Shown: positions 40,582-51,176 of the stretch, in pieces
Layout of the letters: every line of letters begins with the position of its first letter
Position numbering within the stretch: the first letter of the stretch is position 1
Assembly: GCF_002162375.1 (NCBI RefSeq)
Contig: NZ_CP021425.1
Location: forward strand, 4,853,001 to 4,917,000
Length of the DNA stretch: 64,000 bases
From: Oleiphilus messinensis
Lineage (GTDB): Bacteria > Pseudomonadota > Gammaproteobacteria > Pseudomonadales > Oleiphilaceae
Direction of reading: 5' to 3'
The notes under the pieces: model-generated
What the model was told of the DNA's origin: nothing
What the model saw: the letters and a program-made list of their open reading frames with translations, nothing else
The model's database searches: none
Translations under genes and position numbers: made by a program

Positions 40582-41343
40582 TTAATAGATCTTTTTCTTG
40601 ATCTTGAACACAGTTGTCTGGTCATCTACACCTTTCTTCCAAGGTTCATCGGCCAGATCAAGCAAACGCTTTTTCACTTCTACATTGGCCCATCCTGCCG
40701 CATCCAAAACGATGTCCAAAACGGTCTTAAACTGCTCCTGGTCAACCACATTCAACAGAATACGATCATCTTCTGTCACTATCGTTCCGTTTAGACCCGA
40801 CATCTCCCGGGTATGGATAGCTCTACCCGCAGGATATTTCACCACTCCGCCCTGCCAGGACAATTGCCCCTGAGCATGCATGATTTTGCCTTCACGACTA
40901 ACCTTGGCGTCAAAATCACTCAAGTTGACCAGGCCAGCCAATTCAAGACGATCCCGTTTCAGCCAGGGATTCAGTTGTGCAAGATCCAGTTTACCGTCCA
41001 GGCGATCAACGGCCAGTATTTCCTGATTTACAAGCGCACGTAACGAAACTTCAGCATCACCACTCCGAGCGTCTAACACCAACCCCAACTTGCCTGTGAG
41101 CAGCGGCTTGAACTCAAATGACCAGCCAATTGATACAGGTAATCTTTGATACTGAACCTGCAGCTTCCCATCCCAGATTGTACCACTGACTTGAGATACC
41201 TCGACCCCGACCAAAGCTGGGCGGGCGTGGGGCTCAACCATCTTCCACACCCAGGACGCAGGCATTGATACAAGCAAAAATACGACGTACATCAACAGCG
41301 CAAAGGATAAGTATGCAAACGTTCTTGTGATAATTTTAGCCAA
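40582..41343 (-). CDS. gspN: Type II secretion system protein GspN
   Basis: 253 residues from a TTG (41343) preceded by AGGA at eight bases; a GTG at 41391 would add 16 residues but has no ribosome site. One N-terminal membrane helix (FAYLSFALLMYVVFLLVSMP) precedes a beta-rich periplasmic domain with the GspN pattern VSGTIWDGKLQV, GWSFEFKPLLTGKLGL and NPWLKRDRLELAGLVNL. GspN is an accessory T2SS protein. It opens the gspN-C-D unit; gspE-M are not in this window. Confidence 0.88.
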   Translation of the reverse strand: MAKIITRTFAYLSFALLMYVVFLLVSMPASWVWKMVEPHARPALVGVEVSQVSGTIWDGKLQVQYQRLPVSIGWSFEFKPLLTGKLGLVLDARSGDAEVSLRALVNQEILAVDRLDGKLDLAQLNPWLKRDRLELAGLVNLSDFDAKVSREGKIMHAQGQLSWQGGVVKYPAGRAIHTREMSGLNGTIVTEDDRILLNVVDQEQFKTVLDIVLDAAGWANVEVKKRLLDLADEPWKKGVDDQTTVFKIKKKIY

Positions 41344-41480
41344 AACTACAATCCTGTAAGCGAGCCCCCAAAAAGCAAACGAGGGTATCACGCTTTTAGA
41401 GCAAAACCACCTCTGATTTCGTGATGCGGAACATAAAAGGCAGTACTCTGACTTAATAAAGTTTCAAATTTGTGACAACG

Positions 41481-41514
41481 AAAAAAAACCCCACGATAAC
41501 TCGTGGGGTTTTTT
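41481..41514 (-). terminator. groESL terminator
   Basis: AACCCCACGA (41487-41496) pairs with TCGTGGGGTT (41501-41510) around TAAC, with an A-run on the left that becomes a U-run for minus-strand transcripts leaving groEL, and T-run on the right. Bidirectional in principle. Confidence 0.92.
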
Positions 41515-41534
41515 ATTTCGAGAGGTGGGCGATA

Positions 41535-43238
<1,704 letters not shown>

Positions 43239-43335
43239 CTAAACCCGGCGCTACAGAATTCATGTTCAGGTTATTTCAGTACAGAAAAATCACCCAAGAA
43301 ACGGGAACAATCCAATCAAACGAATATCGAATGGA

Positions 43336-43626
43336 TTAGTCTTCCAGTACGCCGAAAATTTCGGTCTCACTCATAATCAGCAACTCTTCACCGTCTACTT
43401 TAACGGTGTTACCAGAATACTGACCGAAAACAACGGTATCGCCCACTTTCACACCTACTGGACGGATATCACCGCTGTCCAAAACACGGCCTTCACCTAC
43501 CGCCAAAACTTCGCCTTGTGATGGCTTTTCCGCAGCTTTCCCAGGAAGAACGATGCCACCTGCAGATTTGGTTTCTTCTTCCTGACGGCGCACGACAACA
43601 CGATCGTGTAACGGACGGATTTTCAT
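43336..43626 (-). CDS. groES: Co-chaperonin GroES (10 kDa)
   Basis: 96 residues, [20 protein letters not shown], with the mobile loop [14 protein letters not shown] and the conserved end. Heptameric lid of GroEL. GGGAGAAAC precedes the ATG. First gene of groESL, preceded by a heat-shock promoter at 43745-43771. Confidence 0.99.
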   Translation of the reverse strand: MKIRPLHDRVVVRRQEEETKSAGGIVLPGKAAEKPSQGEVLAVGEGRVLDSGDIRPVGVKVGDTVVFGQYSGNTVKVDGEELLIMSETEIFGVLED

Positions 43627-43744
43627 TTCTCAGTTTCTCCCAATTAGATTTTCTGTTGAGAATATGTTTTTAGTAAGCGGACAGGGTCACTAAGCACTTG
43701 ATATCCAAGACATTAGATTTTCCGCTGCCGCGTTGTGAAACTAT

Positions 43745-43771
43745 AGATGGGGTTGTCAAATTTGATTTCAA
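43745..43771 (-). promoter_or_regulatory. Sigma-32 (heat shock) promoter of groESL
   Basis: On the minus strand TTGAAA (43766-43771), a 13-nt spacer and CCCCATCT (43745-43752) match the RpoH consensus CTTGAAA-N11-16-CCCCATNT almost perfectly. It lies about 120 nt before groES and 20 nt after the fxsA stop, so groESL is induced independently of fxsA. Confidence 0.88.
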
Positions 43772-43790
43772 TACCCGGAACAAAAAAAAA

Positions 43791-44435
43791 TTAATTTTTT
43801 TTATCGTTCCCCGGAGCTGGATCTTTTCGCAAATCGATTTGCTGAGTTTCATCAGGCCGACTCGAAGCATCGCTCACTTCACTGAACTCACCTTCAAAAA
43901 CCTCTCCTTGAGCATTCGAGGCAGAAGTTCCCGTCTGACGCCGCCCCGCCTCGAAGGGAGATTGACTATTGGAATGAGACCCGGAGCTGAATGGTGACCT
44001 AGAACTGAATGGCGACCCGTTGCTAAAGTTGCTTCCAGCAGAGAATCCACCGTGTTGAAAAGAGCTATGGAAGGTATTAGGTTGCTGGCTCAGGTGTGCA
44101 ATAACCCGGTCAGCAAGACGGGCCCGAATAGTGGGGACAATCAACGAAAAGCCAAGTACATCTGTCAATAATCCCGGTGTGAGCAATAATGCCCCGCCAA
44201 GCGCAAGGAAAAACCCTTCCGCGACCTCACGTGCCGGCATTTCTCCATTTGCCATTCGCTGGTTTGCCCGGAGCAGCGTGCTAACCCCTTGTTTGCGCAA
44301 CAGCGAAGCACCAACAATTGCCGTACTCAGTATGAGTAGTATCGTCCACCCAACCCCAATAAACGATCCTAATTTAATAAGAATACTCAATTCCAGAACC
44401 GGAACGATTACGAATATCAAGAAAAACCATTTCAT
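43791..44435 (-). CDS. fxsA: FxsA family membrane protein
   Basis: 214 residues. The N-terminal approx. 130 residues are FxsA: MKWFFLIFVIVPVLELSILI, an amphipathic/TM segment GWTILLILSTAIVGASLLRKQG, and FFLALGGALLLTPGLLTDVLG. The C-terminal approx. 80 residues are a low-complexity Ser/Pro/Phe/Asn tail with repeated SPFSS/SPF units, longer than in E. coli FxsA (158 aa). In E. coli FxsA relieves F-plasmid exclusion of phage T7. Located upstream of groES, as often seen. Confidence 0.93.
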   Translation of the reverse strand: MKWFFLIFVIVPVLELSILIKLGSFIGVGWTILLILSTAIVGASLLRKQGVSTLLRANQRMANGEMPAREVAEGFFLALGGALLLTPGLLTDVLGFSLIVPTIRARLADRVIAHLSQQPNTFHSSFQHGGFSAGSNFSNGSPFSSRSPFSSGSHSNSQSPFEAGRRQTGTSASNAQGEVFEGEFSEVSDASSRPDETQQIDLRKDPAPGNDKKN

Positions 44436-44600
44436 TTGCTGTTTAAAACTCCATTCAAGTCATGCCAGGGCCGCTATTAAATTGGCCAGATCGTACGAAA
44501 ATTGTCATAATAGCGCCCCTCGGGCGGTGTGGCATACCCTGCCGACACCCCGTTTAGCACGTATTTCGAAACCTCATGTTATTAGATATTAAGGTAGATT

Positions 44601-45362
44601 ATGAAACTTCAAGACTCCGTAATTGCAATCACCGGGGGTGGCCAGGGTCTGGGTCGCTCCATGGCTGTATTTTTAGCGGGCAAGGGTGCCAAGCTGGCAT
44701 TGATCGATCTTAATCAGGAAAAGCTCGACGAAGCGGTTGACCTGTGTAAGGCCGCTGGCGGAGATGCGAAATCATATATCGCCAATGTAGCAAAAGAAGA
44801 CGATGTAGTCGCAACTTTTGAAAATATTGTGAAAGACTTTGGCAATCTGCATGGACTGGTCAACAACGCGGGAATTTTACGCGACGGATTACTGGTAAAG
44901 GCAAAAGATGGCCAGATCGTGAAAAAGATGACCATTGAACAATGGCAAAGCGTGATCGATGTTAACCTCACCGGCGTATTCCTCTGCACTCGGGAAGCCG
45001 CAAGCCAGATGATTGAACAAAATACGGCTGGATGCATTATCAACATCGCAAGCATTTCACGCGCGGGTAACATGGGGCAAACCAACTACTCTGCAGCTAA
45101 AGCAGGCGTTTCCGCAATGACGGTAACCTGGGCCAAAGAACTGGCTCGATACGGCATCCGCTCCATGGGCATTGCGCCTGGTTTTATCGCAACGGAAATG
45201 ACTGGTTCTATGAAACCAGAAGCCCTGGAAATGATGACCCGTCAAATTCCATTGCAACGCATGGGTCAACCGGATGAAATCGCGCAAACTGCGGCCTTTA
45301 TTCTGGAAAATGATTACCTGTCCGGACGAATCATCGAAGTCGATGGTGCATTGCGAGTCTAA
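44601..45362 (+). CDS. SDR family oxidoreductase, FabG-like
   Basis: 253 residues, classical short-chain dehydrogenase. TGGGQGLG (11-18) binds NAD(P); NNAGIL and the catalytic Ser...YSAAKAG (Tyr-x3-Lys) are present; the C-terminus [13 protein letters not shown] resembles 3-oxoacyl-ACP reductases. AAGGT precedes the ATG. It is not in a fatty-acid synthesis cluster, so the physiological substrate is open. The alkyltransferase-like gene starts six bases after its stop. Confidence 0.9.
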   Translation: MKLQDSVIAITGGGQGLGRSMAVFLAGKGAKLALIDLNQEKLDEAVDLCKAAGGDAKSYIANVAKEDDVVATFENIVKDFGNLHGLVNNAGILRDGLLVKAKDGQIVKKMTIEQWQSVIDVNLTGVFLCTREAASQMIEQNTAGCIINIASISRAGNMGQTNYSAAKAGVSAMTVTWAKELARYGIRSMGIAPGFIATEMTGSMKPEALEMMTRQIPLQRMGQPDEIAQTAAFILENDYLSGRIIEVDGALRV

Positions 45363-45368
45363 CCCTGC

Positions 45369-45695
45369 ATGACAAACCTGACGGATGATAAAGACGATCG
45401 CATACGTCAGGTTATTGCCATGATTCCTGAGGGTCGCGTTTCCACTTACGGAAACGTTGCCCGCATGGCAGGTTTACCGGGATATGCCCGCTACGTGGGA
45501 CACCTGCTCAAACATCAGGATGCCTGCTCCACACTCCCTTGGCACCGGGTTATCAGTAGCACCGGCAAAATTTCATTACCGGTTGATTCAGTCAGCCATT
45601 CACTGCAACAACAAAAATTAGAAGCCGAAGGTATCGTCTTCCGCAATGGAAAAATTGACCTTGCTTTATACGGCTGGCTTACGCACAATCGGTAA
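45369..45695 (+). CDS. atl: Alkyltransferase-like DNA-binding protein (Atl)
   Basis: 108 residues homologous to the C-terminal domain of O6-alkylguanine-DNA alkyltransferases: IPEGRVSTYGNVARMAGLPGYARYVGHLL and LPWHRVISSTGKIS. The reactive Cys of PCHRV is Trp (PWHRV), which defines Atl proteins: they bind and flip alkylated guanine and pass the lesion to nucleotide excision repair without transferring the alkyl group. Immediately follows the SDR gene. Confidence 0.93.
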   Translation: MTNLTDDKDDRIRQVIAMIPEGRVSTYGNVARMAGLPGYARYVGHLLKHQDACSTLPWHRVISSTGKISLPVDSVSHSLQQQKLEAEGIVFRNGKIDLALYGWLTHNR

Positions 45696-45763
45696 CGTCT
45701 CAAATACAGCCTCTTTTTGATCACCACCCACTAAACTCATTCCAGGCAAAGGGAAACACTTCT

Positions 45764-47104
45764 ATGGATTTGCCTCCAGCAAAAGAATCCATTTGGCAGG
45801 CGCTCTTTAACAAACGCATGCTTATATGCGTGTTCACCGGTTTCAGCTCAGGGTTACCGTTATATGTTCTGATTACGCTTGTACCTGCCTGGCTGCGCAA
45901 GGAAGGCATTGATCTGGCGGATATCGGTCTATTCGCACTCATCGGTATCCCCTACACCTGGAAGTTCATCTGGTCTCCGGTCATGGATCGATACCAGTTA
46001 CCTTTTCTCGGGCGTCGACGCGGCTGGATGCTTGTTACCCATATTTGCCTGCTCATATCGATTGCCCTCATGGGACAACTCGAACCCGCACTTTCCATTG
46101 GTGTTATCGCTTATCTTGCCGCCGTCATCGCGTTCTTTAGTGCCAGTCTGGATATCGTTCTGGATGCCTATAGACGGGAAATATTACCGGATCAGGAGCT
46201 CGGCCTCGGAAATTCAATACATGTCAATGCCTATCGCATTTCCGGCTTGATTCCCGGATCTCTGGCACTCATTCTGGCTGACTATACAACCTGGGACACC
46301 GTGTTTGTCATAGTCGGCTTATTTATGTTACCCGGCATGATCATGACACTACTGGTATCCGAATCGAGCCTGAACGCAAGACCGCCATTGTCTTTACGCG
46401 ATGCCGTGATCGAACCGTTTAAAGAGTTCTTCCAGCGTCTTGGAAGGCTGCGAGCACTTGAGATTCTGGCATTTATGTTCCTCTACAAGCTCGGGGACAG
46501 CATGGCGACGGCACTGGCGACACCGTTCTACATTGATTTGGGTTTCGAACTGACTGAAATCGGAATCGTGGCCAAAAACGCAGCGCTCTGGCCAGCCATA
46601 ATCGGGGGTATTCTCGGTGGCTTGCTCATGGTGAAGATTGGTATCAATAAAGCCCTTTGGCTGTTCGGTCTGGTGCAAATCATTACCATTCTGGGGTTTG
46701 TAGCGCTGGCGGAAGCAGGCAATAATCTGGTTTATCTCGCCATCGTTTTAGCGCTTGAATATCTCGGAGTCGGCCTGGGCACCACCGCTTTTGTCGCCTT
46801 TATAGCACGCAGTACTCACCGCGACTTTACCGCAACCCAACTTGCACTGTTCACGGCGTTGGCCGCACTACCCCGTACTTTCGCCAATGCCTTGACGGGT
46901 TTTCTGGTGGAAGGGGTTAACCCGGAAACAAATCCGCACCTGCATACGTTCTTTTCCGCGCTCGGGCTGCCAGACGGAGGACTGGGGTGGACCCATTTTT
47001 ACATTCTCTGTACCATTGCGGCCATCCCCGGTATGCTACTTTTGTTTCGAGTCGCACCTTGGTCTGCACCAACTCCGGCTCAGAAAATTGCCCATAGCCA
47101 GTAA
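45764..47104 (+). CDS. AmpG-family MFS transporter
   Basis: 446 residues with 12-14 hydrophobic segments. The N-terminal GFSSGLPLYVLITLVPAWLRKEGIDL and GIPYTWKFIWSPVMDRY, then GRRRGW, are the AmpG signature; AmpG imports anhydro-muropeptides during cell-wall recycling. An AAAGGGAAAC stretch lies before the ATG. AmpG paralogues exist, so the substrate may differ; symbol withheld. Confidence 0.9.
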   Translation: MDLPPAKESIWQALFNKRMLICVFTGFSSGLPLYVLITLVPAWLRKEGIDLADIGLFALIGIPYTWKFIWSPVMDRYQLPFLGRRRGWMLVTHICLLISIALMGQLEPALSIGVIAYLAAVIAFFSASLDIVLDAYRREILPDQELGLGNSIHVNAYRISGLIPGSLALILADYTTWDTVFVIVGLFMLPGMIMTLLVSESSLNARPPLSLRDAVIEPFKEFFQRLGRLRALEILAFMFLYKLGDSMATALATPFYIDLGFELTEIGIVAKNAALWPAIIGGILGGLLMVKIGINKALWLFGLVQIITILGFVALAEAGNNLVYLAIVLALEYLGVGLGTTAFVAFIARSTHRDFTATQLALFTALAALPRTFANALTGFLVEGVNPETNPHLHTFFSALGLPDGGLGWTHFYILCTIAAIPGMLLLFRVAPWSAPTPAQKIAHSQ

Positions 47105-47136
47105 ACCATCCCGTTACTGGCTTCCCTGAAAACGGC

Positions 47137-47619
47137 TTAATCCCTGAAATTATTGAACTGCAGGGGGATCTCTATTTCAGACTCTCGAAGCAGGGCCATA
47201 ACCTGCTGTAAATCATCACGCTTTTTGCCGGTCACTCTGACTTTTTCACCCTGGATCGCCGCCTGCACTTTGATTTTGGATTCTTTAATCATTTTCACCA
47301 TTTTCCGGGCGGTATCCTGATCCACGCCCTGTTGAATGGAAAAGTCTCTTTTGACCTGCTTCCCGGATTTTGAATCATCCCCACTCACCAGCGTTCTCGG
47401 GTCCAACTTTCGCTTTGCAAACGCCATTCTCAAAATTTCTTCAAGCTGATCCAATTGGAAATCCTGCTCGGCAGAGAGTTGAATGACCTGCTCTTTCAAC
47501 TCTACCTCTGCCGCGACTTTCTTGAAATCCCAGCGGTTCCCTTTTTCCCGATTGGCCTGATCTACGGCATTGGTTACTTCATGCATTTCTACTTCCGAAA
47601 CGATATCAAACGACGGCAT
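47137..47619 (-). CDS. yajQ: YajQ family nucleotide-binding protein
   Basis: 160 residues with MPSFDIVSEVEMHEVTNAVDQANREKGNRWDFK, the YajQ/DUF520 signature, and KKKRDDLQ-type C-terminal motifs. Two ferredoxin-like domains. Members have been reported to bind c-di-GMP or nucleic acids. CAGGAG precedes the ATG. Convergent with the MFS gene. Confidence 0.96.
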   Translation of the reverse strand: MPSFDIVSEVEMHEVTNAVDQANREKGNRWDFKKVAAEVELKEQVIQLSAEQDFQLDQLEEILRMAFAKRKLDPRTLVSGDDSKSGKQVKRDFSIQQGVDQDTARKMVKMIKESKIKVQAAIQGEKVRVTGKKRDDLQQVMALLRESEIEIPLQFNNFRD

Positions 47620-47880
47620 TCACTCACTCCTGAACAGATAAGGTGCACGCAATTGGGATAAGGCCAGAACAACTTGAACAAAACTTGTGCAGCCCCTGTA
47701 AATACGGTTAAAGTTCTCGTCTTGCACGAGAAGCAAATAACAAAAATACTACATATCCTTCAATAGCGTTAATGATTTAAAAGCCTATTATACTATAATC
47801 ATGCGAAGCCTTTAGAAACCCGGTGGTTAAGCATACCGCGCGTATGGGTTAGCAAATAACAACAGCATTTTGAGACTTCT

Positions 47881-48861
47881 ATGCCTAATCTTGATTTACC
47901 CATTCTGGTTGTCGATGACGCCAAGTTCAGCAGTACTGTAATTGGTAAAACACTCACAAAATCGGGATACCGAGATATTCGATTCGCTAACAACGCGCAA
48001 AAAGCTCTGGAAATGATTGAAAGCCGGCCTGTGAGCGTTCTGATCGCAGACTGGTTGATGCCCGAGATGGATGGCCTGGAAATGGCGGCGAGAGTCCGGC
48101 AGGTAGATGAACAAATCAACCATTTCACTTATGTCATCTTGCTCACCGCGAAAGAAGGCGTTGAAGCACTCTCTGAAGCTTTCGACCGGGGTGTGGATGA
48201 CTTCATTTACAAATCCGATATGAGCAAGCAATTACTGCCCCGGATTTTCGCGGCGGATCGAATTGCAGACATGCAAAATTCGCTACTGCTGGCCAATCAG
48301 TTGTTGCTGGAAAACAACAAGGAACTGGAAGAGAAGAACATCATTGATCTGGAAACCGGGTTAGGCAATCAACGCTATTGCTTACGCCGGTTATCCGAAA
48401 ACCTGCGAGAAACCGAAGCCCGAGGTGGCGCTTCCAGCTATTTACTCATCGGCATTAAAAACTGGCAGCAATTAAAATCTCAATACAGCCCCGCGATCAT
48501 GGAAGAAATCGCGGTGGGCGTATCTCGTCGATTACGTCACCTCATTCGCCCAATGGATGCAGCCTGCCGCATCAGTGAAAACCAGTTCGCGGTGGTAACC
48601 CAGTTCAAATCTCTGGATCACTGCACGGTCAGCTGCTTCCGCCGGATACATGAGGGCATCAGCCTGAAAGCATTTAAAACCACGGCAGGCTTTATTTCGA
48701 TTGCAGCCGGTACCAGCGTTTGTGCAGCAGACAATCAGGAACCGATGCCGACCGCACATCAGCTCGAAAAAGCCGCATTCAAAAAGATTCCTTACGCCTA
48801 TGAAACCGGGAGTATCTTTGTCTCTCGATGGTTTGAAGTCGCGGACGAAATAGCAAACTAA
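47881..48861 (+). CDS. Response regulator with degenerate GGDEF-like domain
   Basis: 326 residues. Receiver domain (about 1-125) with acidic pair Asp12/Asp13, phospho-acceptor Asp57 (LIADWLMPEMDG) and the TAK lysine. After a helical linker a GGDEF-fold domain begins (IIDLETGLGNQRYCLRRLSE), but the catalytic GGDEF position reads SENQF, so it should not make c-di-GMP. It may act as a binding or protein-interaction domain. It starts a cluster with a TPR response regulator and a small histidine kinase. Confidence 0.85.
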   Translation: MPNLDLPILVVDDAKFSSTVIGKTLTKSGYRDIRFANNAQKALEMIESRPVSVLIADWLMPEMDGLEMAARVRQVDEQINHFTYVILLTAKEGVEALSEAFDRGVDDFIYKSDMSKQLLPRIFAADRIADMQNSLLLANQLLLENNKELEEKNIIDLETGLGNQRYCLRRLSENLRETEARGGASSYLLIGIKNWQQLKSQYSPAIMEEIAVGVSRRLRHLIRPMDAACRISENQFAVVTQFKSLDHCTVSCFRRIHEGISLKAFKTTAGFISIAAGTSVCAADNQEPMPTAHQLEKAAFKKIPYAYETGSIFVSRWFEVADEIAN

Positions 48862-49032
48862 AACGCGCCAGATCAGCCAGTGCCCTGAGTACTTGTCCTC
48901 TGATAGCTGGAGTAAAATTACAAAGCGTCACAAACCGAAAAACCAGATCACAATGCTTAACGCAACTACCATAGAGACCACGACAGCAAAGGCTTATTAT
49001 TAAATCGTGGATTTGAGTAGTATCCCCAAATC
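48862..49032. other. Intergenic region after the first response regulator
   Basis: 170 bp with no gene, leading to the first of two closely spaced plus-strand terminators. Together with the segment to 49465 this makes a 600-bp noncoding stretch. Confidence 0.4.
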
Positions 49033-49066
49033 GGCGGAGGCGCGAGTCAACCCTCCGCCATTTTTT
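49033..49066 (+). terminator. Rho-independent terminator 1
   Basis: GGCGGAGG (49033-49040) pairs with CCTCCGCC (49052-49059), followed by ATTTTTT. Eight-bp GC-rich stem; ends the upstream response-regulator transcript or a small RNA. Confidence 0.88.
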
Positions 49067-49140
49067 CGGGATGAATCCGAAAGTTTCCTTTCATGCCTTG
49101 AGATTAGTATTGTTATTGTGGTTTTGTGTGGTCAATTCCC

Positions 49141-49171
49141 GGGCGGCAGTCGTTACTGACCGCCCTTTTTT
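49141..49171 (+). terminator. Rho-independent terminator 2
   Basis: GGGCGG...CCGCCC with an inner AGT/ACT pairing, followed by TTTTTT, only 75 nt after terminator 1. Two strong terminators on one strand with no gene between suggest a short transcript between them or tight insulation of the next gene. Confidence 0.85.
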
Positions 49172-49465
49172 ATGTCCGCTGAAAAAGCGATACCAAGAGC
49201 CCACTTCTCTGCCGTTGATTCAGTACTCTCGTTTCACAACTGTCGTTTCACATCTGTCGGCTCAGAACGGCGCCGGGCGACAGCGCACCAAACCCGTAAC
49301 GCATCGAAACAGTATTTATCCCAGTTTGGACTACAATACGATAATACTCTCAATAATTTACTTCGGCTTTCAAAGAGAGTCTCGAAAAATACCGTACAGG
49401 TGGTCGAATCCGCATGGGCATCAAGGCGGAAAGAACAGGCCTGCAGGCAGAGACAGTACACGATT

Positions 49466-51103
49466 ATGTTGACTTCAAAACCAAAAATAAATTTCCTTAA
49501 AGTCTACAGCAAACTGAAATTTCTGGTTGTCGACGATTTTGAAAACTTCAGATTGTCCATCCGACAAATGCTACGTTCTTTCGGTGTGGAGCACATTGAT
49601 ACTGCCAGTAACGGAGAGGAAGCCGTACAACGCTGCACATACGAGCGCTATGACATCGTATTATGCGACTACAATATGGGTGACCGAAAAAACGGTCAGC
49701 ATATACTCGAAGAATTACGCTTTAAAAAGCTGATACGACGCACCGGTCTGTTCATCCTGATTACCGCCGAAACGTCTAAAGATATTGTCATGGGAGCACG
49801 GGAATATGCCCCCGATGGCTATATTGCGAAGCCAATCACCAAAGCAGTGCTGCAGAAACGGCTGGATGCGCTCATCGAACAGCGGGAAATACTGCTGCCG
49901 ATCAATCAGGAGATCGATAAAGAGAACTATCCCGCAGCGATTACCGCCTGTGATCAGATCCTTCGTCAAAAAACCAAATACACCACCTGGTGCCTCAGAA
50001 CCATGGGTGAGCTATACCTGTTGACAGGTGACTATGCCCATGCACGCAAAGTCTATGAAGACATATTATCATCCAGGGAGATTCCCTGGGCTCGCCTGGG
50101 CGTAGGCAAAGTCCAGATTGCGGAACAGCAATACAAAGAAGCCATCGACACCTTTAAAGGCATTCTCGAGCAAAACAAAGATATGGTTGAAGCCTACGAC
50201 TACCTGGCAGAAATCTATCGCCTGCAGGGTAAATCGAAAGAAGCACAGAAGCATCTGGAAAAAGCCACACAACTCTCTCCACTCGGTATTCTGCGTCAGA
50301 CTCAATTAGGAGAGCTCTGTACCCAGAATCAGGATCTCGGCAAAGCAGCTGGAGCCTACCGAAATGCAGTAAAGCTGGGTCTATTCTCTTGTCACGACTC
50401 ATCCGAGAACTACCTTCAGCTGGGCCGAACCTTATCGGACCTGAGCGAGGGCAATGCCACAGATCAGGGCAAACAATACGCAAAAGAAGCAATTACCACA
50501 CTGGGTAAAGCGGCAAAACGATTTGAGGAAGAAGAAGACATCAAACTCAAGTCGCTACTGATCGAGACCCGGGTACACCAGGGGCAGAATGATCAGGCCG
50601 CATCCCGAAAAACATTTGAAGCTGCGCAAAAGTTGGCAGAGGGGAGTGAACTACCCGCCGACACCTGCCTGGAAATGGCGAAAACGTTCTACAAAATGGG
50701 CGACACGGACAAGGCAGAGAAAATGCTCTTCGAGTTAGCACAGCGCTGTAATGACGATAAATCAATCCTTAACAAGATTGAGGATTTACTGGATGAGCCC
50801 GGCAACCTGGAAAACAAGATGAAAGCCCGTGAGCTCAACCGTAAAGGCATCAGCTACTTTGAAGAAGGCAAACTCAACGAGGCTGTCAACATCTTCCAGC
50901 AAGCACTGAGTGAAACGCCAAAACACCCTGCTCTTAACCTCAATCTGGTTCAAGTTCTCCTTAAAGCTATGGAAAAGCAGGGTAAAAACCCGCAGCAGAT
51001 CGCACAGTGTAAAGGCTGTCTGGATCGGGTGAAGCACATTCCGACCCAGCACCGTCAATATAAACGATTGCAATTTCTGATCAAAAAAGTATCGGCTCTG
51101 TAA
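49466..51103 (+). CDS. Response regulator with TPR repeats
   Basis: 545 residues from the ATG at 49466; a longer frame upstream to 49172 overlaps terminator 2 and has atypical composition, so it is rejected. Receiver domain (about 15-140) with Asp23/Asp24, phospho-acceptor Asp68 (VLCDYNMGD) and a Thr/Ala-Glu switch. The rest is a chain of about 9-10 tetratricopeptide repeats (e.g. EAYDYLAEIYRLQGKSKEAQ). No DNA-binding or enzyme domain: output by protein interaction. Followed after 73 nt by a histidine kinase. Confidence 0.88.
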   Translation: MLTSKPKINFLKVYSKLKFLVVDDFENFRLSIRQMLRSFGVEHIDTASNGEEAVQRCTYERYDIVLCDYNMGDRKNGQHILEELRFKKLIRRTGLFILITAETSKDIVMGAREYAPDGYIAKPITKAVLQKRLDALIEQREILLPINQEIDKENYPAAITACDQILRQKTKYTTWCLRTMGELYLLTGDYAHARKVYEDILSSREIPWARLGVGKVQIAEQQYKEAIDTFKGILEQNKDMVEAYDYLAEIYRLQGKSKEAQKHLEKATQLSPLGILRQTQLGELCTQNQDLGKAAGAYRNAVKLGLFSCHDSSENYLQLGRTLSDLSEGNATDQGKQYAKEAITTLGKAAKRFEEEEDIKLKSLLIETRVHQGQNDQAASRKTFEAAQKLAEGSELPADTCLEMAKTFYKMGDTDKAEKMLFELAQRCNDDKSILNKIEDLLDEPGNLENKMKARELNRKGISYFEEGKLNEAVNIFQQALSETPKHPALNLNLVQVLLKAMEKQGKNPQQIAQCKGCLDRVKHIPTQHRQYKRLQFLIKKVSAL

Positions 51104-51176
51104 TGCTCATTACCGTACGCGCTTTACTGACAGGCTACTCAACTCTATTCAATGGTCGAACAAGAAAGGACCCGCA

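Noticed and set aside
49172-49465. 98-codon upstream extension of the TPR response regulator
   Set aside because: It begins at the U-run of terminator 2 and has Arg/Ser-rich unrelated composition; the receiver domain starts properly after the ATG at 49466.
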